The notes beneath the pieces are model-generated. The model saw nothing but the letters and a program-made list of their open reading frames with translations. It did no database searches and was not told the origin of the DNA. Shown here in pieces: positions 35,966 through 47,320 of a stretch of 64,000 nucleotides of DNA (its first letter is position 1; the number at the start of each line of letters is the position of its first letter). This DNA is from Heliocybe sulcata (taxonomy: Eukaryota > Basidiomycota > Agaricomycetes > Gloeophyllales > Gloeophyllaceae), in assembly GCA_004369045.1 (NCBI GenBank), contig ML213519.1:62001-126000 (forward strand), read 5' to 3'. The position numbers were made by a program, and so were the translations under genes.

Positions 35966-37784
35966 CAACTTGTCCATCCCGACGTCCCTCGGACCGTCAG
36001 CAACACGTTCACAAGTCGGCTGCTTAACACGACTGACTCTATGTCGAATCGCTCAGAGCCGCTCACCCTTAAACCGGACGGTGTCGAGTGCACCGGTCGT
36101 TTCAAAGTGGCCATCTGAGTATGGGAGCTTGGCGAGGAGTGGTGGCGTGCGGGAAGGTATCATGTCCATGCCCCTCGCATTCGACGTACATGTAGATACC
36201 TGTACCCGCGATGAGGAACGCAGGAGCATGATATTTGCTCAGAATTTGTCTCTCAAAGTTTCCTGCGTTATGCTTCTATCTGCTTGCCCTAGAACTCGCT
36301 TCGTCTAAGCTTTCGACACCAAAAATCTATAGCACGTCCGCCTCGCTTACAATATCAGAGTCAAAGAGCTTCTGCACCTGAAATATTGGCAATGATCGAG
36401 CGCGTCCGGACTGCATGGCGCACGGTGAAAGTCGCGAGCAGAGAGGAGCTGGCCAGTCGATCAGTGGTACTGACTGCTGGTCCTTTCTTTACTTACCGAT
36501 GTGCCTCGCTCCAGCTCGTCAAGACACCCGGGCACCATCTTCGACAGGACCGTAAGGGGTCAGGATGAACTATCTCACGACAGCTGAAGTCCTCCTGTAG
36601 GGAGAGGGTTTGCCTCGGTGCTATTCGAGTCGCTTTCGATTCCCAGTCGGTCGCGGCCTGTTCTCCACTGCCGCAGGGCGCGTTCTTCCCCGTCGACCCC
36701 GCGGGTATATCTGCAACCCCTACTTGCAAGTACCACGGTCGGACGACAGTATCCAGTGTTCGAATCCATCCTAAAATGAATCTGAGGTGAAAAAACGCAG
36801 TCTGACGGTGTCGCGCACATTCTGCCACTGGAAGGCTTACATTCCAGTAGCATCTCCGCTCGTTTGCCGTACGTTCGATTTTTCGCGGCTCAGGCTGCGC
36901 CACGAAGGTGTGACTAGACAAGTGTAAGCAGATGTCACCAGTGACTATCGTGTAAATAAATACTTCGCCGCCGTACTGAGAACCCGTCATAACTAGAATA
37001 CGTTTGAGGCAGTTGCTGAAACACACCTCATAACAGAATGGCGGAACCCGAAGACAGGAGATGTGTCACATGGGCATCGCCGACACCGTATAATCAGCCT
37101 TTCAACATCACGACGCGAGAGCTCATCGCGAGCGAATGTATGGTTGTAAATCCATCCATTCATTTTGCGGCAGCTCCCTGAGCTTCATTGCGTGTAAACC
37201 CAGGGACAGGTAGTCGAAGTTCGCACCGCGAGGCCTTGAGGAGCGGTGATGTACTATCCTCGACATGTTGCAAGTAGTCGCTGACACTGACCGTGCCCGG
37301 ACCGGCGGCAGCTAATCATCGTGGTTATCAGCGCTCATGGCGGGCGAGCCTGACGCCCGTAAGGCCTTGCTTGGCACTCTGCATTCATCGATATTGTGCG
37401 GAGAGTGTAGCTCAGCAAGGTTCCTCTTCACCACTGCATTGATACTCGCATACCTGAGCATCATATCCCCGCAATGCAACTACGACTCAGTACATCCCCT
37501 CCTGCCCACCCCATAATCCTCCGAAATAACAGCACGCAATCCTGAGATTGATCCCCATCCACTACTCTTCGACCGACGCTTCCGCCGTCGCTGCCGCTGA
37601 TTAGCTCCGATACATCTTCGAGTCTGACGTTCCTCGGCAGGGAATACGTCCCGTTCTTCGTGGTCTTGCGCGGACGGTCGAAGAGTCCTTCCGCCGGTAT
37701 AGGTTGGATGGACGAGAGGGAGCAGGAGGGATGGACAAGAGCCACAGCGTCGGCGGAGAAATTTGGCGCTTGTGGGAGACCGGT
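35966..37784. other. duplicated intergenic DNA without a gene
   Basis: 36310-36560 is the third copy of a sequence also at 33400-33600 and 44805-45000 (shared CGGACTGCAT and GGTG/CGAAAGTCG blocks). 36575-37060 matches 48600-48960. No protein frame is conserved between copies. Confidence 0.55.
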
Positions 37785-38460
37785 TCACTCGAGCCGATGC
37801 GCTATGGGTATATGAGCACTTGCGGTGACTATACGGAGAGCCAAAGGTTTCCGTGCCCGTCGATCTTCGCTGGCGGCCCACAGCACAGCGAGCGTCTGGC
37901 TTATGAATATTACCTCGCGATCTTCGCTACCCATCCTGCACAACTTGTAAGCGTCAGCAATAGGGAGAAGTGCGAAGGACGTACGAGCGGTACGCGAATT
38001 CGAATGAGTTTGCGAGGGTGAACACGATATGGTCTGTGATGCCGTGGAGGACCATGTCGTCCCATGCGAGGCCGACGCGGGCGAGGATATTGTCGACTGC
38101 AGTACTACGGAAGCGAAGGGATCAAAATGTGATTGTGTGTAGAAGCGGGAAATCGTGGGCGGTGTACTAGAACAAGAAAGAGGCAGATGATGGATGGGAG
38201 GAATATTAAAGTCTGAAAGCTGCAATACTCACCTCTCTCGCATCGCAAACTGAATCGCGTTCGCTCCCACCCACAGAACGCATCCAATCGCGCATCAAAT
38301 GGGAACCGCTCGCGAATAATCGCAGCGTTGGTTTCCGGCCTGACCGAGAACCAGCCGACCTGGTCGAGCAGCGCGCACCGATTGTAAAGCAATGTTGTGG
38401 GAGAAATTTGGAAAAAGACTGCTCAGCCATGGGAGGGAAAGGAGAGTAGAGTATACGCAC
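37785..38460 (-). pseudogene. relic of an unknown minus-strand gene, copy A
   Basis: On the minus strand, segments near 38350-38230 (CALLDQVGWFSVRPETNAAI) and 38075-37960 (RVGLAWDDMVLHGITDHIVF) look like protein and recur in weaker form at 48215-48080 and 47960-47860. Frames are broken between segments. The family is not recognised. Confidence 0.4.
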
Positions 38461-39842
38461 TTTCGTTTGTCTTCGGAGACTTCGTCCTTGTCCGTACAGA
38501 ATGGGATGAGTCGGTCGCGTCTAGCGCTCATGCACATGGCCGGGGATCGTTAGTCCAAATTCTGCTGTTTTGGAGGAGAAGGAATAGAACTTTGGTTGTC
38601 TCCGGGCGGGCGGTTGAGTCGGGCGCTAAGCAGAATGGCTCGGGCGATTGGGTCGGAGTCTGGGAGAGAGTGTGGTCCCCGAGTGCCGTAGTCCTCGCTT
38701 TTCGCCCATGTCGTCTTAAAGATGGGATAGCCAAGGGATAGCTGAAGAATAGCGGCGGAACCTTAACCTTGGGTAACTCCGACTCAAGTACGCCTACGCT
38801 TCACGCTCGATTTCCTCGACGCTCTTGACGGCCTATCTTGGTGCTCCTCCATTTGTCGCGACCAATGCATTCAAGTCCCTCGACTAGAATATTTGCTGAA
38901 ATCGAACAAGCCATCGACTCGGAGACCTGATCGGTTGTTGGCAGGCTGGTGCGCATTGACATAGAGCTGTACGGATAGTCTACCCCTTTACTGCCTGTAG
39001 AACAATGGTACGTCTTTGCCACTTGGACAACTTTCGCCTCTCTAATTCCAACCAGGTTTATATATGTCGTGCTACTCCATGTACATCTGTTCAGCCTCTC
39101 TGGTTACAAACGAGGAGACCGTCTAGTTGTCTTTTATTGAAATATCTGGTGGTTCGATGAAACCAATAATGTCCAGCGCAGTTCCCTACCTTCTTGAGTC
39201 ACCATCGCCCAAGCTCCCTCGATCCAGGCCGGCCCCACTAGTCAGGAGACCCACTACGCATATCGTTGCTGTGATTGCTCGGTCCGCAGCCTCGAATCTT
39301 CCTAGACTGCTGTCCACCCGGATATCGCGATCTATTCATCATGCACGGACTTGTTCAAGAATACTCCTTTCAACGCTACACCCTGCGCAGGTCTGATACG
39401 GCCCTCATTACACAGGAAGATTTCCTTGTAGCCTCGGCTCTTCCTTACGCCTCTATCCGGCAACTCTAGCCACCTGAAAGAGCTTGCTTTGTGTCGTCGA
39501 TATGAAAGAAAAATTTTGATTGCATTTCAACGTTCTATATGGGCACCTTCGGATTTCCTCTATCGTCACTCGTGGCCGTACAGAGAGCCCTTGCACAGGG
39601 AGCCTGCCCGCTTGCAGCAATCAAAGTGCTTCCTGTGATTAGTTGTACTCTGTGTTCCCGGCAACACTTGCGGCTGTGCGCGGCTCAGTTCCATTCATGT
39701 CTTCTGACGGGCGTCTATCGTCCTAATATTAGTCCTGCATTAACCACGAGGACAGATCGTACCGTGAGTCTTTGCATTGCTTTTCGCTCGTCCCTTAAGA
39801 ACCTCTTTGCCGCGCGTCTGGGCTTGTACAGTTGTCTTCGGC
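38461..39842. other. intergenic region upstream of NLR 2
   Basis: 38461-38840 is the end of duplication copy A. 38841-39842 has a few frames of up to 116 codons with no recognised content and should include the promoter of NLR 2. Confidence 0.45.
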
Positions 39843-42800
39843 ATGCCTACCGACGCACTCGACGCGAGTGCGCGTACTGCCTTGCCTAGGAGAGACGATA
39901 ACAATGCTGTTACGTTCCTTGTCGTCATGGGTGAGCACAGGATGTCCGGAATGTAATGGCTTGGTGAGCTGACAAGTTATCGTAGAGATCAGCGTAGAGC
40001 ACCTTCCGATAGTCCACAAGAAGCCGAAGGCCTTCGTTCGCATTCGTGCCGGCAATGATTTCAAAGATACGGGAGCTGTGAAGGTGAAGAGCTCCTCACT
40101 GCGCTGGCAGGACGGACTTTACATGTACGCATGTATGCGTATTCGCTGTCACTATACTGAGATCGCATGGCAGAGCCGACCTGAGCGCTGCATCCAGTGT
40201 CGCCTTTGAGTTATACTACCAGAAATGGTGGCTGTGGAAGACGTGCATGGGAAGTGTTGAGCGTCCTTTAAAAGATGTTCGCGGCAACAAAAGTGAGTGG
40301 ATCCGTGCTCATAATCCAGCTATGCTGATGCAGCACATGGAAGCCTTCGAGTTACGCCTGCCGTCGGGAAGCTATGGAGTGAATGTCAATCCAGTTGTGC
40401 ACGTTCACTGTTTCAGCGACTACGAGGCCGCTGTAGGCGCTCTTATCGACTCGCAGGATGCAAATGTCGAGGGCGCAAACTCGCGGATTTCTGCCGTTGA
40501 AGAGGCAGCGGACAAAGTCCAGTCAACGGCGCAGGGGAGCTCTGATACTTGGGCATCGCTTGCGCCAATGATTGATAATATCCAACCGTTCAAAGACCTG
40601 TTCGATGAGATCGCCAAAGTACGTGACAGATTTATCGTGTTGCTGTCGTTCTTGTGCTTGCTTAACACGGGGCATCATAGGTGCACCCAATCTCCGTCAC
40701 CGCTTGGGGCTTACTTTCGATTGCATGGACGGTATGTCCCAATCGCGCGCCCGTCTGGTTTCTGATGAAGTGACATTGTGCTGCGTCGACAGGTTTTACA
40801 ATCCGAGAGGACAAGAACGAAAAAAGTCCTTGCGTTACGACAGTCAATGATCAGTGTATATTCAGTTGCACGAGAGAAGAACAAGCTGAAGGAGCTAGAC
40901 GAATTCAAAGAGCTCTTCCGGGATCTCATGAAACAAACGATGGAGTGCGCGTTATTTCTATCACAGTACTTCTCGAATGGTTTCTTTCGTACGCTGCTGT
41001 TCCTATCATGATGTGCCATCATCCTCTAACATGACACGTGGACCAGGACGGCTGACCGACACTGCGGCCGATCAGAAGATCCGAGAGTTTACACTAGCCT
41101 TCCAAGATTTCCGTGACCGTTTTCGTGACACCGCGCTTGAGAAGGTCACCGTAGTTTCTGTAGGCTGCTACCAGTGTCTACAGCGCCTGGGTGAGCGTCC
41201 TTTGTCCGGCGAAGTTATCACTCTATTGAGGAACTTATCGCCAGAGAGACGCCATGTCCTTCAACGTCTTCACCCCCATTCTCAAACCGGGATGGCTGAT
41301 GCGAGGTGTCTGAATGGGACTCGTGAAGAGTATATCGATAGGGCCCTGCGATGGTTCTCTCAGGAGCACGGCAGCATCCTATGGCTGACGGGTCCTCTCG
41401 GCTCAGGGAAAACCACTCTGGCGTTTACGATTGCCGACCGCGTCATGAGCATTGGACCTCGCGGAAGGTTGGGGGCATTTATACTCTTTCGCCGGGACGG
41501 CTCTCTTGGACTGCGCGACCCGTACCGATTCGTGACTACCTTGGCCTACAAGCTCGCCGAGTTCGATGACAGGATTGGAGATGCGATTGCAAATGCTGTT
41601 CAGGTTATCACCGATCTCGACGTGCTTTCCGCACAGGAGCAATTTCGCCAACTGATCGTAGCGCCGTTGCTCTCCATTCGAGACCTCGAGAATGATGGCC
41701 CAATCATGGTGCTCGTCGATGCGCTTGATGAATGTGCACCAGGTCAGGGACGCGAGGTGCTTCTCAAGGACGTCATCTCCATGGGCTTCGGTGCCGGGCT
41801 GGATTACATCCGATTCATAGTCACTAGCCGGCCAACGAATGATATTAGCGCAGTCATGAATCCCATGAAGAACAGCAAAGTGCGCTCATTGTGGCTGGAT
41901 GTTCAATCTGAAGAGAGCATGCGAGATATCCGCCTCTACTTCGACCACAGGTTGAAGCCTCTGGAGCTCCGAGAGCAGGATATCGGGCACACACACGCTA
42001 AGCTCGTCCAGGAGCTGTCCAACCGCTCTGGCGGACTATTCATCTGGGCAACTTTGACTTACAGATTTATTGAGGGATCGCCTGTCAAGCGAATCAAGGT
42101 TGTACTGGACGATCCATCTCAGTCATCCCCCGACACGGACGAGCGTCTCCGAGCCATGTATCAACATACTCTGACGCAATTGCTTGGCGAAGGGAACCAA
42201 GCTGATATCCAAAAGGAGATGCACACCTTTATTGGGGCGATCGTCATGGCCCACAATCCTCCTGGCATGACCCGTAATGTCGTGGCCGGTTTATATGGGG
42301 ACCGTCGCCTGTCGGACGACACTTTCGACAGGCTGAAAAGTCTTATATCATCCGACGATTCACAGCCCGTGCGCTTCCTCCACAAGTCCTTCTACGAGTA
42401 CATCGAAGAGGCGAAGCTCTCTGGGTCATCAGGCTGGCATGTAGATGCGAATGCCTGCCACAAGGAGCTTGTGCTTCTCAGCTTTTCGCACTTGCGGGAT
42501 TGGCATCCACGCGACAATGCGGACGACCATCGTCAGCTATGGCTGGATATGCCGCACCTTGCTTACGCTTTCCGATACTGGATGTACCACCTTACGCAGA
42601 TGAGCAACTGGGACAATGATATCTTCCAGGGCGTCAATGTGTTCTTCCGCCAGCACTACTTGAATTGGATTCACGCGGTCCTTATTTCTTGGAAGTCAGA
42701 GTCCGACCTAGCATATAACGCGATTATTCCCCTGGGTGGCGTAGTATCGTCCTACATCACGGTGAGTACCACCTTCTATGTTCCTCCTCTTCTCTCTTAA

Positions 42801-43999
42801 TAGAATTTCAGTTCGGCTTGGATGCTGAGCTATGCCAACATGCATTGGCATTCCTACGACATATTTCCGGTCACCCTACAGTTTCAAAGAATATTTCTTT
42901 ACTCTACACTGCTGGACTTGAGTCGGCGCCTCGCACCAACCGTATTCGGCAGATATATCTCGGACTTGAGCCAGAGGAATTCTCGCAACTCTGCCATCAT
43001 ACCGGCTCGGTCTGGAGTGCCCTGTTCTCCCCAGATGGTCAGTACATTGCAAGCGCGTCTCATGATGGGACTGTACAAGTATGGGATTCGACGACGGGCG
43101 CGCTCCGATATTTTCCCCTGAATCTCGGAGGTGATGTCTACGCGGTTGCTTTCTCCGCCACGGGAGACAGGATAGTATCGGGAGATAGCCAAGGACATGT
43201 TTTTGTATGGGATGCCGCGACCGGGGAGAAGTTGATCGAGGTCCCGGCCCATGAGGATGATGTTAATGCCGTAGCCTTTTCTCCGGATGGCAAGAGCATT
43301 GCTTCAGGGTCTGGCGATCGCAGAATTATTCTATGGAATGCCAGGACCGGCCAAGCGACGGTCGGTCCACTGCATGGCCATAGATACTGGGTGTGGTCTG
43401 TTGCATTCTCGCCGGACGGGACCCTCCTAGCATCGGGTTCTCGTGACGAGACCATCCAAATATGGGACACCTCCACCGGCGAACCCGTGGGCGAGCCATT
43501 GCATGGACACGAGTCCGACGTCATGTCCATCTCATTCTCGCCTGATGGCACCTGCCTTGCTTCCGGATCCGGGGACAAGACCATCCGAATCTGGTCGGTC
43601 GCGACAGGCGAGGCGATAGGCACTCCACTCGCGGGACATCATGATACTGTCACTTCCGTCGCGTTCTCACCAGAGGGCACCCGTCTGGCTTCAGCATCTG
43701 CCGATGAAACGATCGGAATCTGGGATGTCGCGACACGATCAACGATCCTCGGTCCACTGACGGGACATACCAATTGGATTTACTCAGTTGCGTGGTCGCC
43801 GGATGGAAGAAGAATAGTATCGGGCTCACGGGATTGTACAGTTCGAGTATGGGATGCATTGACCGGGGGAGTGTTGTTCTCCAGTAAAGGACAAACGGAG
43901 TCTGATAGTGTCGTGTTCATAAGGGTTCCCGTAGACGGTAGCTACTCTGACGAGGAGCATTGCCGATATATAAGAGCAGGCGAGGATGGAAAGCTCTAG
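39843..43999 (+). CDS. NLR-like receptor 2: C2-like / helical / NACHT / WD40
   Basis: Nine exons (39843-39930, 39986-40124, 40174-40292, 40320-40618, 40681-40731, 40793-40988, 41047-41190, 41245-42761, 42812-43999) give 1246 residues in frame; exons 5, 6 and 7 have the same lengths as in the other two paralogues. The C2-like domain reads ISVEHLPIVHKKPKAFVRIR and ends near VGSVERP-like MGSVERPLKDV. The helical domain includes AWGLLSIAWT and MECALFLSQYFSNGFF. The NACHT P-loop is GPLGSGKTT near residue 395 and Walker B is IMVLVDALDEC. Seven WD40 repeats start near residue 911, followed by a 33-residue tail after the last blade. The first exon is longer than in the paralogues by 15-16 codons. Role as for other fungal STAND receptors: a signal-activated ATPase with a propeller sensor. 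It is the most complete of the first two copies and shares the WD40 exon with NLR 1. Confidence 0.9.
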
Positions 44000-44980
44000 A
44001 GCGTATTCACGCCAGATACACCTCCGTACGTCTCTTTGTCGCACCCGCGTAACTTGATATTTATTCGACTAGAACCGCCCCACGAGAAACGATGAATCCC
44101 ACTTCTATGGTACGGTAAGAAAAACCGCATTATTTTGATTCAGCCAAACGACGATGGAGGTGTTTTCGGAACAGATACATCATTGTGTTACGATGGTCCG
44201 GCTCCTGCTATCGTTGAACCGAACTCTCTGCGTTAGCGATGGAGAGACGTGCTGTCATCTAGTCGCGACCGACGCACAGCCGTGTCAAGTACGCCCCTCT
44301 GAGCTTCCTATCGACACACATTGACGTTTCTGGGATCGACGTACTCAGTCGCCGCGCGGCAACAGGTTTAACGGCCTAGTTGTTGGGCCCGGCCTAGCTC
44401 CGTCCCCCACGTTCGAGGCGACGCCAGGGTCACCTGCATTATCTTGCAGCATGCCAGTCCGAACCATATTATCAAGAGCAACACTCATGGCGATACTCAC
44501 TACTCCCGCATGTCCGCGTGATCGGTCCATTCGCCGCCAACCGAACGTCCTGCGGCTCCCGCTGTATCAATTCTGAGGAATTAACTCGCACACAAGCGAC
44601 TTGTGCGGCGAACCTGCGTACAGGGAATCAAGCAAAAAGCACCTCGCTCCTTGTTCATGCATGGAAGGTCGTCCTATATGGCATGGTCCTGCAAGCAAAC
44701 TTGCCTGGCGCCGGCTCAGGGACATCGTGGGTGACTCACAGGAGATAACGCTGGAGTCCACGTAAATCATTAATGAAGTGAGGTTAGAGTTGAGATAGAC
44801 GTACTATAGCATGTCCGTGCTGGCAAAATCAGGGCCCAAGGAAAGCGGCACCTGATTTGCCAGTAATCTAGAGCGTTCGGACTGCATCTCACACGGCGAA
44901 AGTCGTGAGTAGATAGGGAGATGGCCCAGTCGAGCAGTCGTAGTGACTGCCTATCCTTTCGTTACTAACCTATGTCACTC
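44000..44980. other. 3' flank of NLR 2 and duplicated intergenic DNA
   Basis: This matches 32640-33580 downstream of NLR 1 with moderate divergence that increases away from the gene. No conserved protein frame. Confidence 0.6.
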
Positions 44981-44989
44981 GCTCGAACC

Positions 44990-45680
44990 AGCGTCCAGAC
45001 GCCCGGGTGCCGATGTGGCTAGCAGGCGCCTTCACGTTCCCGCGAGCGCTGTTCAGCGAGCCTTCGGAGTCGAGGAATGCTCTGTTGTTTACCGACCTGG
45101 CTGGGTTGGAAGGCGACCCCGCCGGCACCAAGTATAAGTCCTGTTGCGTCACTAGTACTCGGGGAAGAAGATCTGGCGGGTGCTGATACATTGTTGGAAT
45201 TTCGATTTTGACGGTTTCCAGGTACAAGCTCGCAAGCTCGCTGATGGGGGGAGGGGGCCGCCGGAGGCGGCCATGGCTGAACGTTTCGCGAGTTTTGTAT
45301 ATAATCGCTGTATCACTACGATATACGCTACGCGATTACCCTTCGGGCAACCGAACGCTCGAGGACAAGCGCGCCCGTTCCACAGCCTATCGATTATTTC
45401 TTCATACATATGGCGCAGATTCGTCTAGCCCGTGATGTACAAAGCCAGCAATGCATAAGGTCGCCTTTGCCGTATGCGGTGTGCAGGGCGCGACCGACGG
45501 GTCGAAGTAAAGCTGAGAAGAAGTATGTCCCTCAGTCGAAAGGGCTTGCTGCAAAAGTGTAATTTTACATGCCGTACGAGCTGCCTGCAGGTGATTGGGT
45601 AGGTATCTTCGCGCGAGTAAGCAGTCACGGAAAGCCGAGCGTGTTCGTCCCAGGCCAATTTCAGCAGGGGAGTCCTGGTA
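44990..45680 (+). pseudogene. fragment of the MFS-like gene 3' end and its flank (relic 3)
   Basis: 45022-45115 reads AFTFPRALFSEPSESRNALL and onward, matching the MFS-like gene near 23780-23890. 45465-45570 matches the terminal exon including the AEEEYVPLQ region (here EKKYVPQS-like). 45570-45680 resembles noncoding DNA after that gene (24130-24260). The homology thus covers coding and flanking DNA, which argues for DNA-level duplication, not a processed copy. A low-complexity GGGGGGAGGGGG-type patch lies near 45245. Confidence 0.75.
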
Positions 45681-46965
45681 GCAGTTCCAGCATGTAAAGG
45701 TACCCTTGTCCTCTCTTCCTAGAGACCGGGTCTATGCTGTTGCGTTCAGAGACAGAAGGCGGCGTTTTATGACATTGAGAATGAATTGGTGATTGACAAT
45801 GTGGAAAGCAGATCGAGACGTGTGGCGCATCGGCAGGCAATTCAGGTAACTCGCCGCCACAGGCGCGTCGCCACCAGTCACCTGATCGCGTGGAGCGCGG
45901 TATGTCACGTGACTGGCTGAGGCCAGCGTCGCTCCGCTCGCCGCGCTTTGATATCGCGCATCTCGGCGCGGCCTGGAGCACTGGAGTCCCATTATAACTC
46001 GACAAGACCATCATTACTTGTGCACTGCATGGACCATCTGCCTCTGGACCACCCCAGCACTAGTCCTCTTCCTCTTCGTCACCACATCGCCTCCTGCTCG
46101 CTCACCAAGCCCCCGAAATAACAGCCCACGAATTTGAGTGTAATCCGCGTCCATGCCTCCAAGCCTCCACCATCACCTGTTCTCCTTCCTCTCATTGCCC
46201 TTCCCGTCGCTCACCACTTCTCCCACGCTAATCAGCTCTGACATTTCCTCGAGCCGCATGTTCCATGGCGGGTGATACGTCATGTTAAGCGCGCGAGACC
46301 GAACAGCTGTTTGAAGAGAAGAGGTTGAATGGCGGGTAGGGAGTACTGAGTAGCAAGGGTGTTCCGCGGCGTAGGGTGGGGATGTTTGGGGAATTGACGC
46401 ATCCAAAGCCGACGTAAGTGCTTATATCCTTCCGCCTCTCTGCTTTTCCCTAAGCAACACGTCAGACAATATAACACAGTAAAGAGACAGACAGGAACGA
46501 GCGATGTACGATCTCGAAAAGTTAACGAGGTCGGTGAGACTGAATTCGATGCAGTCGGTGACGCTGCAGAGGGCTGCATTGTGCCGTGCGAGGCGGACGC
46601 GCGTAGGGAGGTGTTGACGGCGATTACTCGCTATGGTGTGAAAATTCTGATGAGCAAGCGACGTGCACCAGAACAGGACAAGAACAGGACCAAGCTAAAA
46701 GCATAACCAAGTCAACGTTAATCTCATCTCCCCCGCCAATCACCCTAGTCCGTCCTCCAGCCTCGTGTCCTCAGTTGTCTCTCTTCCTCCCTCCTAGGCT
46801 TAAACACGGCGAAATCTGACCTTCGACATGGCAAGATGCGCCTTCCGACTCTCCGAGATCAGTCGATGAACGTTGAACATTGAACATTGATTGGTCACTA
46901 GTCTTCCTCACCATGTTCGGTGTGACTTCTCCTCTCGAACCGGCACAGACCTATTCGGATAGGCG
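45681..46965. other. intergenic DNA, partly duplicated
   Basis: 46390-46965 matches 34360-34910 of copy A, including short tandem motifs (GAACGTTGAACATTGAACATTG here, a related array near 34812). 45681-46390 has no match that I noticed and no recognised gene. Confidence 0.5.
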
Positions 46966-47320
46966 GTGTTTGGGTTCGTACAGAGCGATCTTAAGAGAAA
47001 TCTGGGTGGGCGTCCCTTCTCTCTCCACTCGCCACGGCGACGGGCAACCCAGGGCGTCCGCGACAAATACCACAACGCATGGGAACGCTCGCCCATGCTG
47101 GAGAAGTTAGTGACATCTGAAGCAGCAAAGGGCAACAAGTACACAACCCAGGGTCTCACCCGCTCCATCCGGTCCGTCCGTCTCCCTGTCTCGCCTGACC
47201 ACCACAAGAAGCCTCTTCACCCTCACTGTCCCCCATCACACCCACTGCTCGCCCTCAGCCGAGCTCCACACCTACTTCAAGAAAGCCTATGACGAGGTCC
47301 TCCGGCACCAACGCCGCCAC
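46966..47320 (+). pseudogene. relic of an unknown gene, copy B
   Basis: An open frame of 108 codons (46966-47292) contains GVRDKYHNAWERSPMLEKLV and is collinear with the broken copy at 34973-35370. The shared FKKAYDEVLRHQ follows in another frame near 47277-47312. No family recognised; the pair suggests a former protein-coding gene in the ancestral duplicated segment. Confidence 0.45.

Larger units (their letters stand above)
31600..38840 (+). repeat. segmental duplication, copy A (paired with 43.0-48.96 kb)
   Basis: This interval and 43000-48960 share a chain of homologous blocks. 31600-32760 matches 43000-44150 almost base for base (WD40 exon plus 3' flank). 32760-33360 matches 44150-44770; 33400-33960 matches 44805-45510; 34360-35360 matches 46390-47320; 37450-38800 matches 47340-48620. 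36575-37060 matches 48600-48960, which is out of order. The blocks differ in divergence and are interrupted by unmatched DNA, so the duplication was followed by rearrangement and decay, with the WD40 block either younger or homogenised. 36310-36560 is a third copy of the 33400-33600 and 44805-45000 sequence. Confidence 0.8.

Noticed and set aside
32508-39842. an LTR or virus-like element between NLR 1 and NLR 2
   Set aside because: The repeated blocks are shared with the flank of NLR 2 and hold no recognisable polymerase, integrase or capsid segment; segmental duplication is the simpler reading.
43138-43623. 161-codon minus-strand frame opposite the WD40 repeats of NLR 2
   Set aside because: Repeats on the coding strand create periodic open frames on the other strand; the same shadow appears opposite NLR 1 and NLR 3.
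45240-45262. G-rich patch as a quadruplex regulatory element
   Set aside because: It lies in a decayed transporter fragment with no neighbouring gene start, and a chance G/A-rich tract is as likely.
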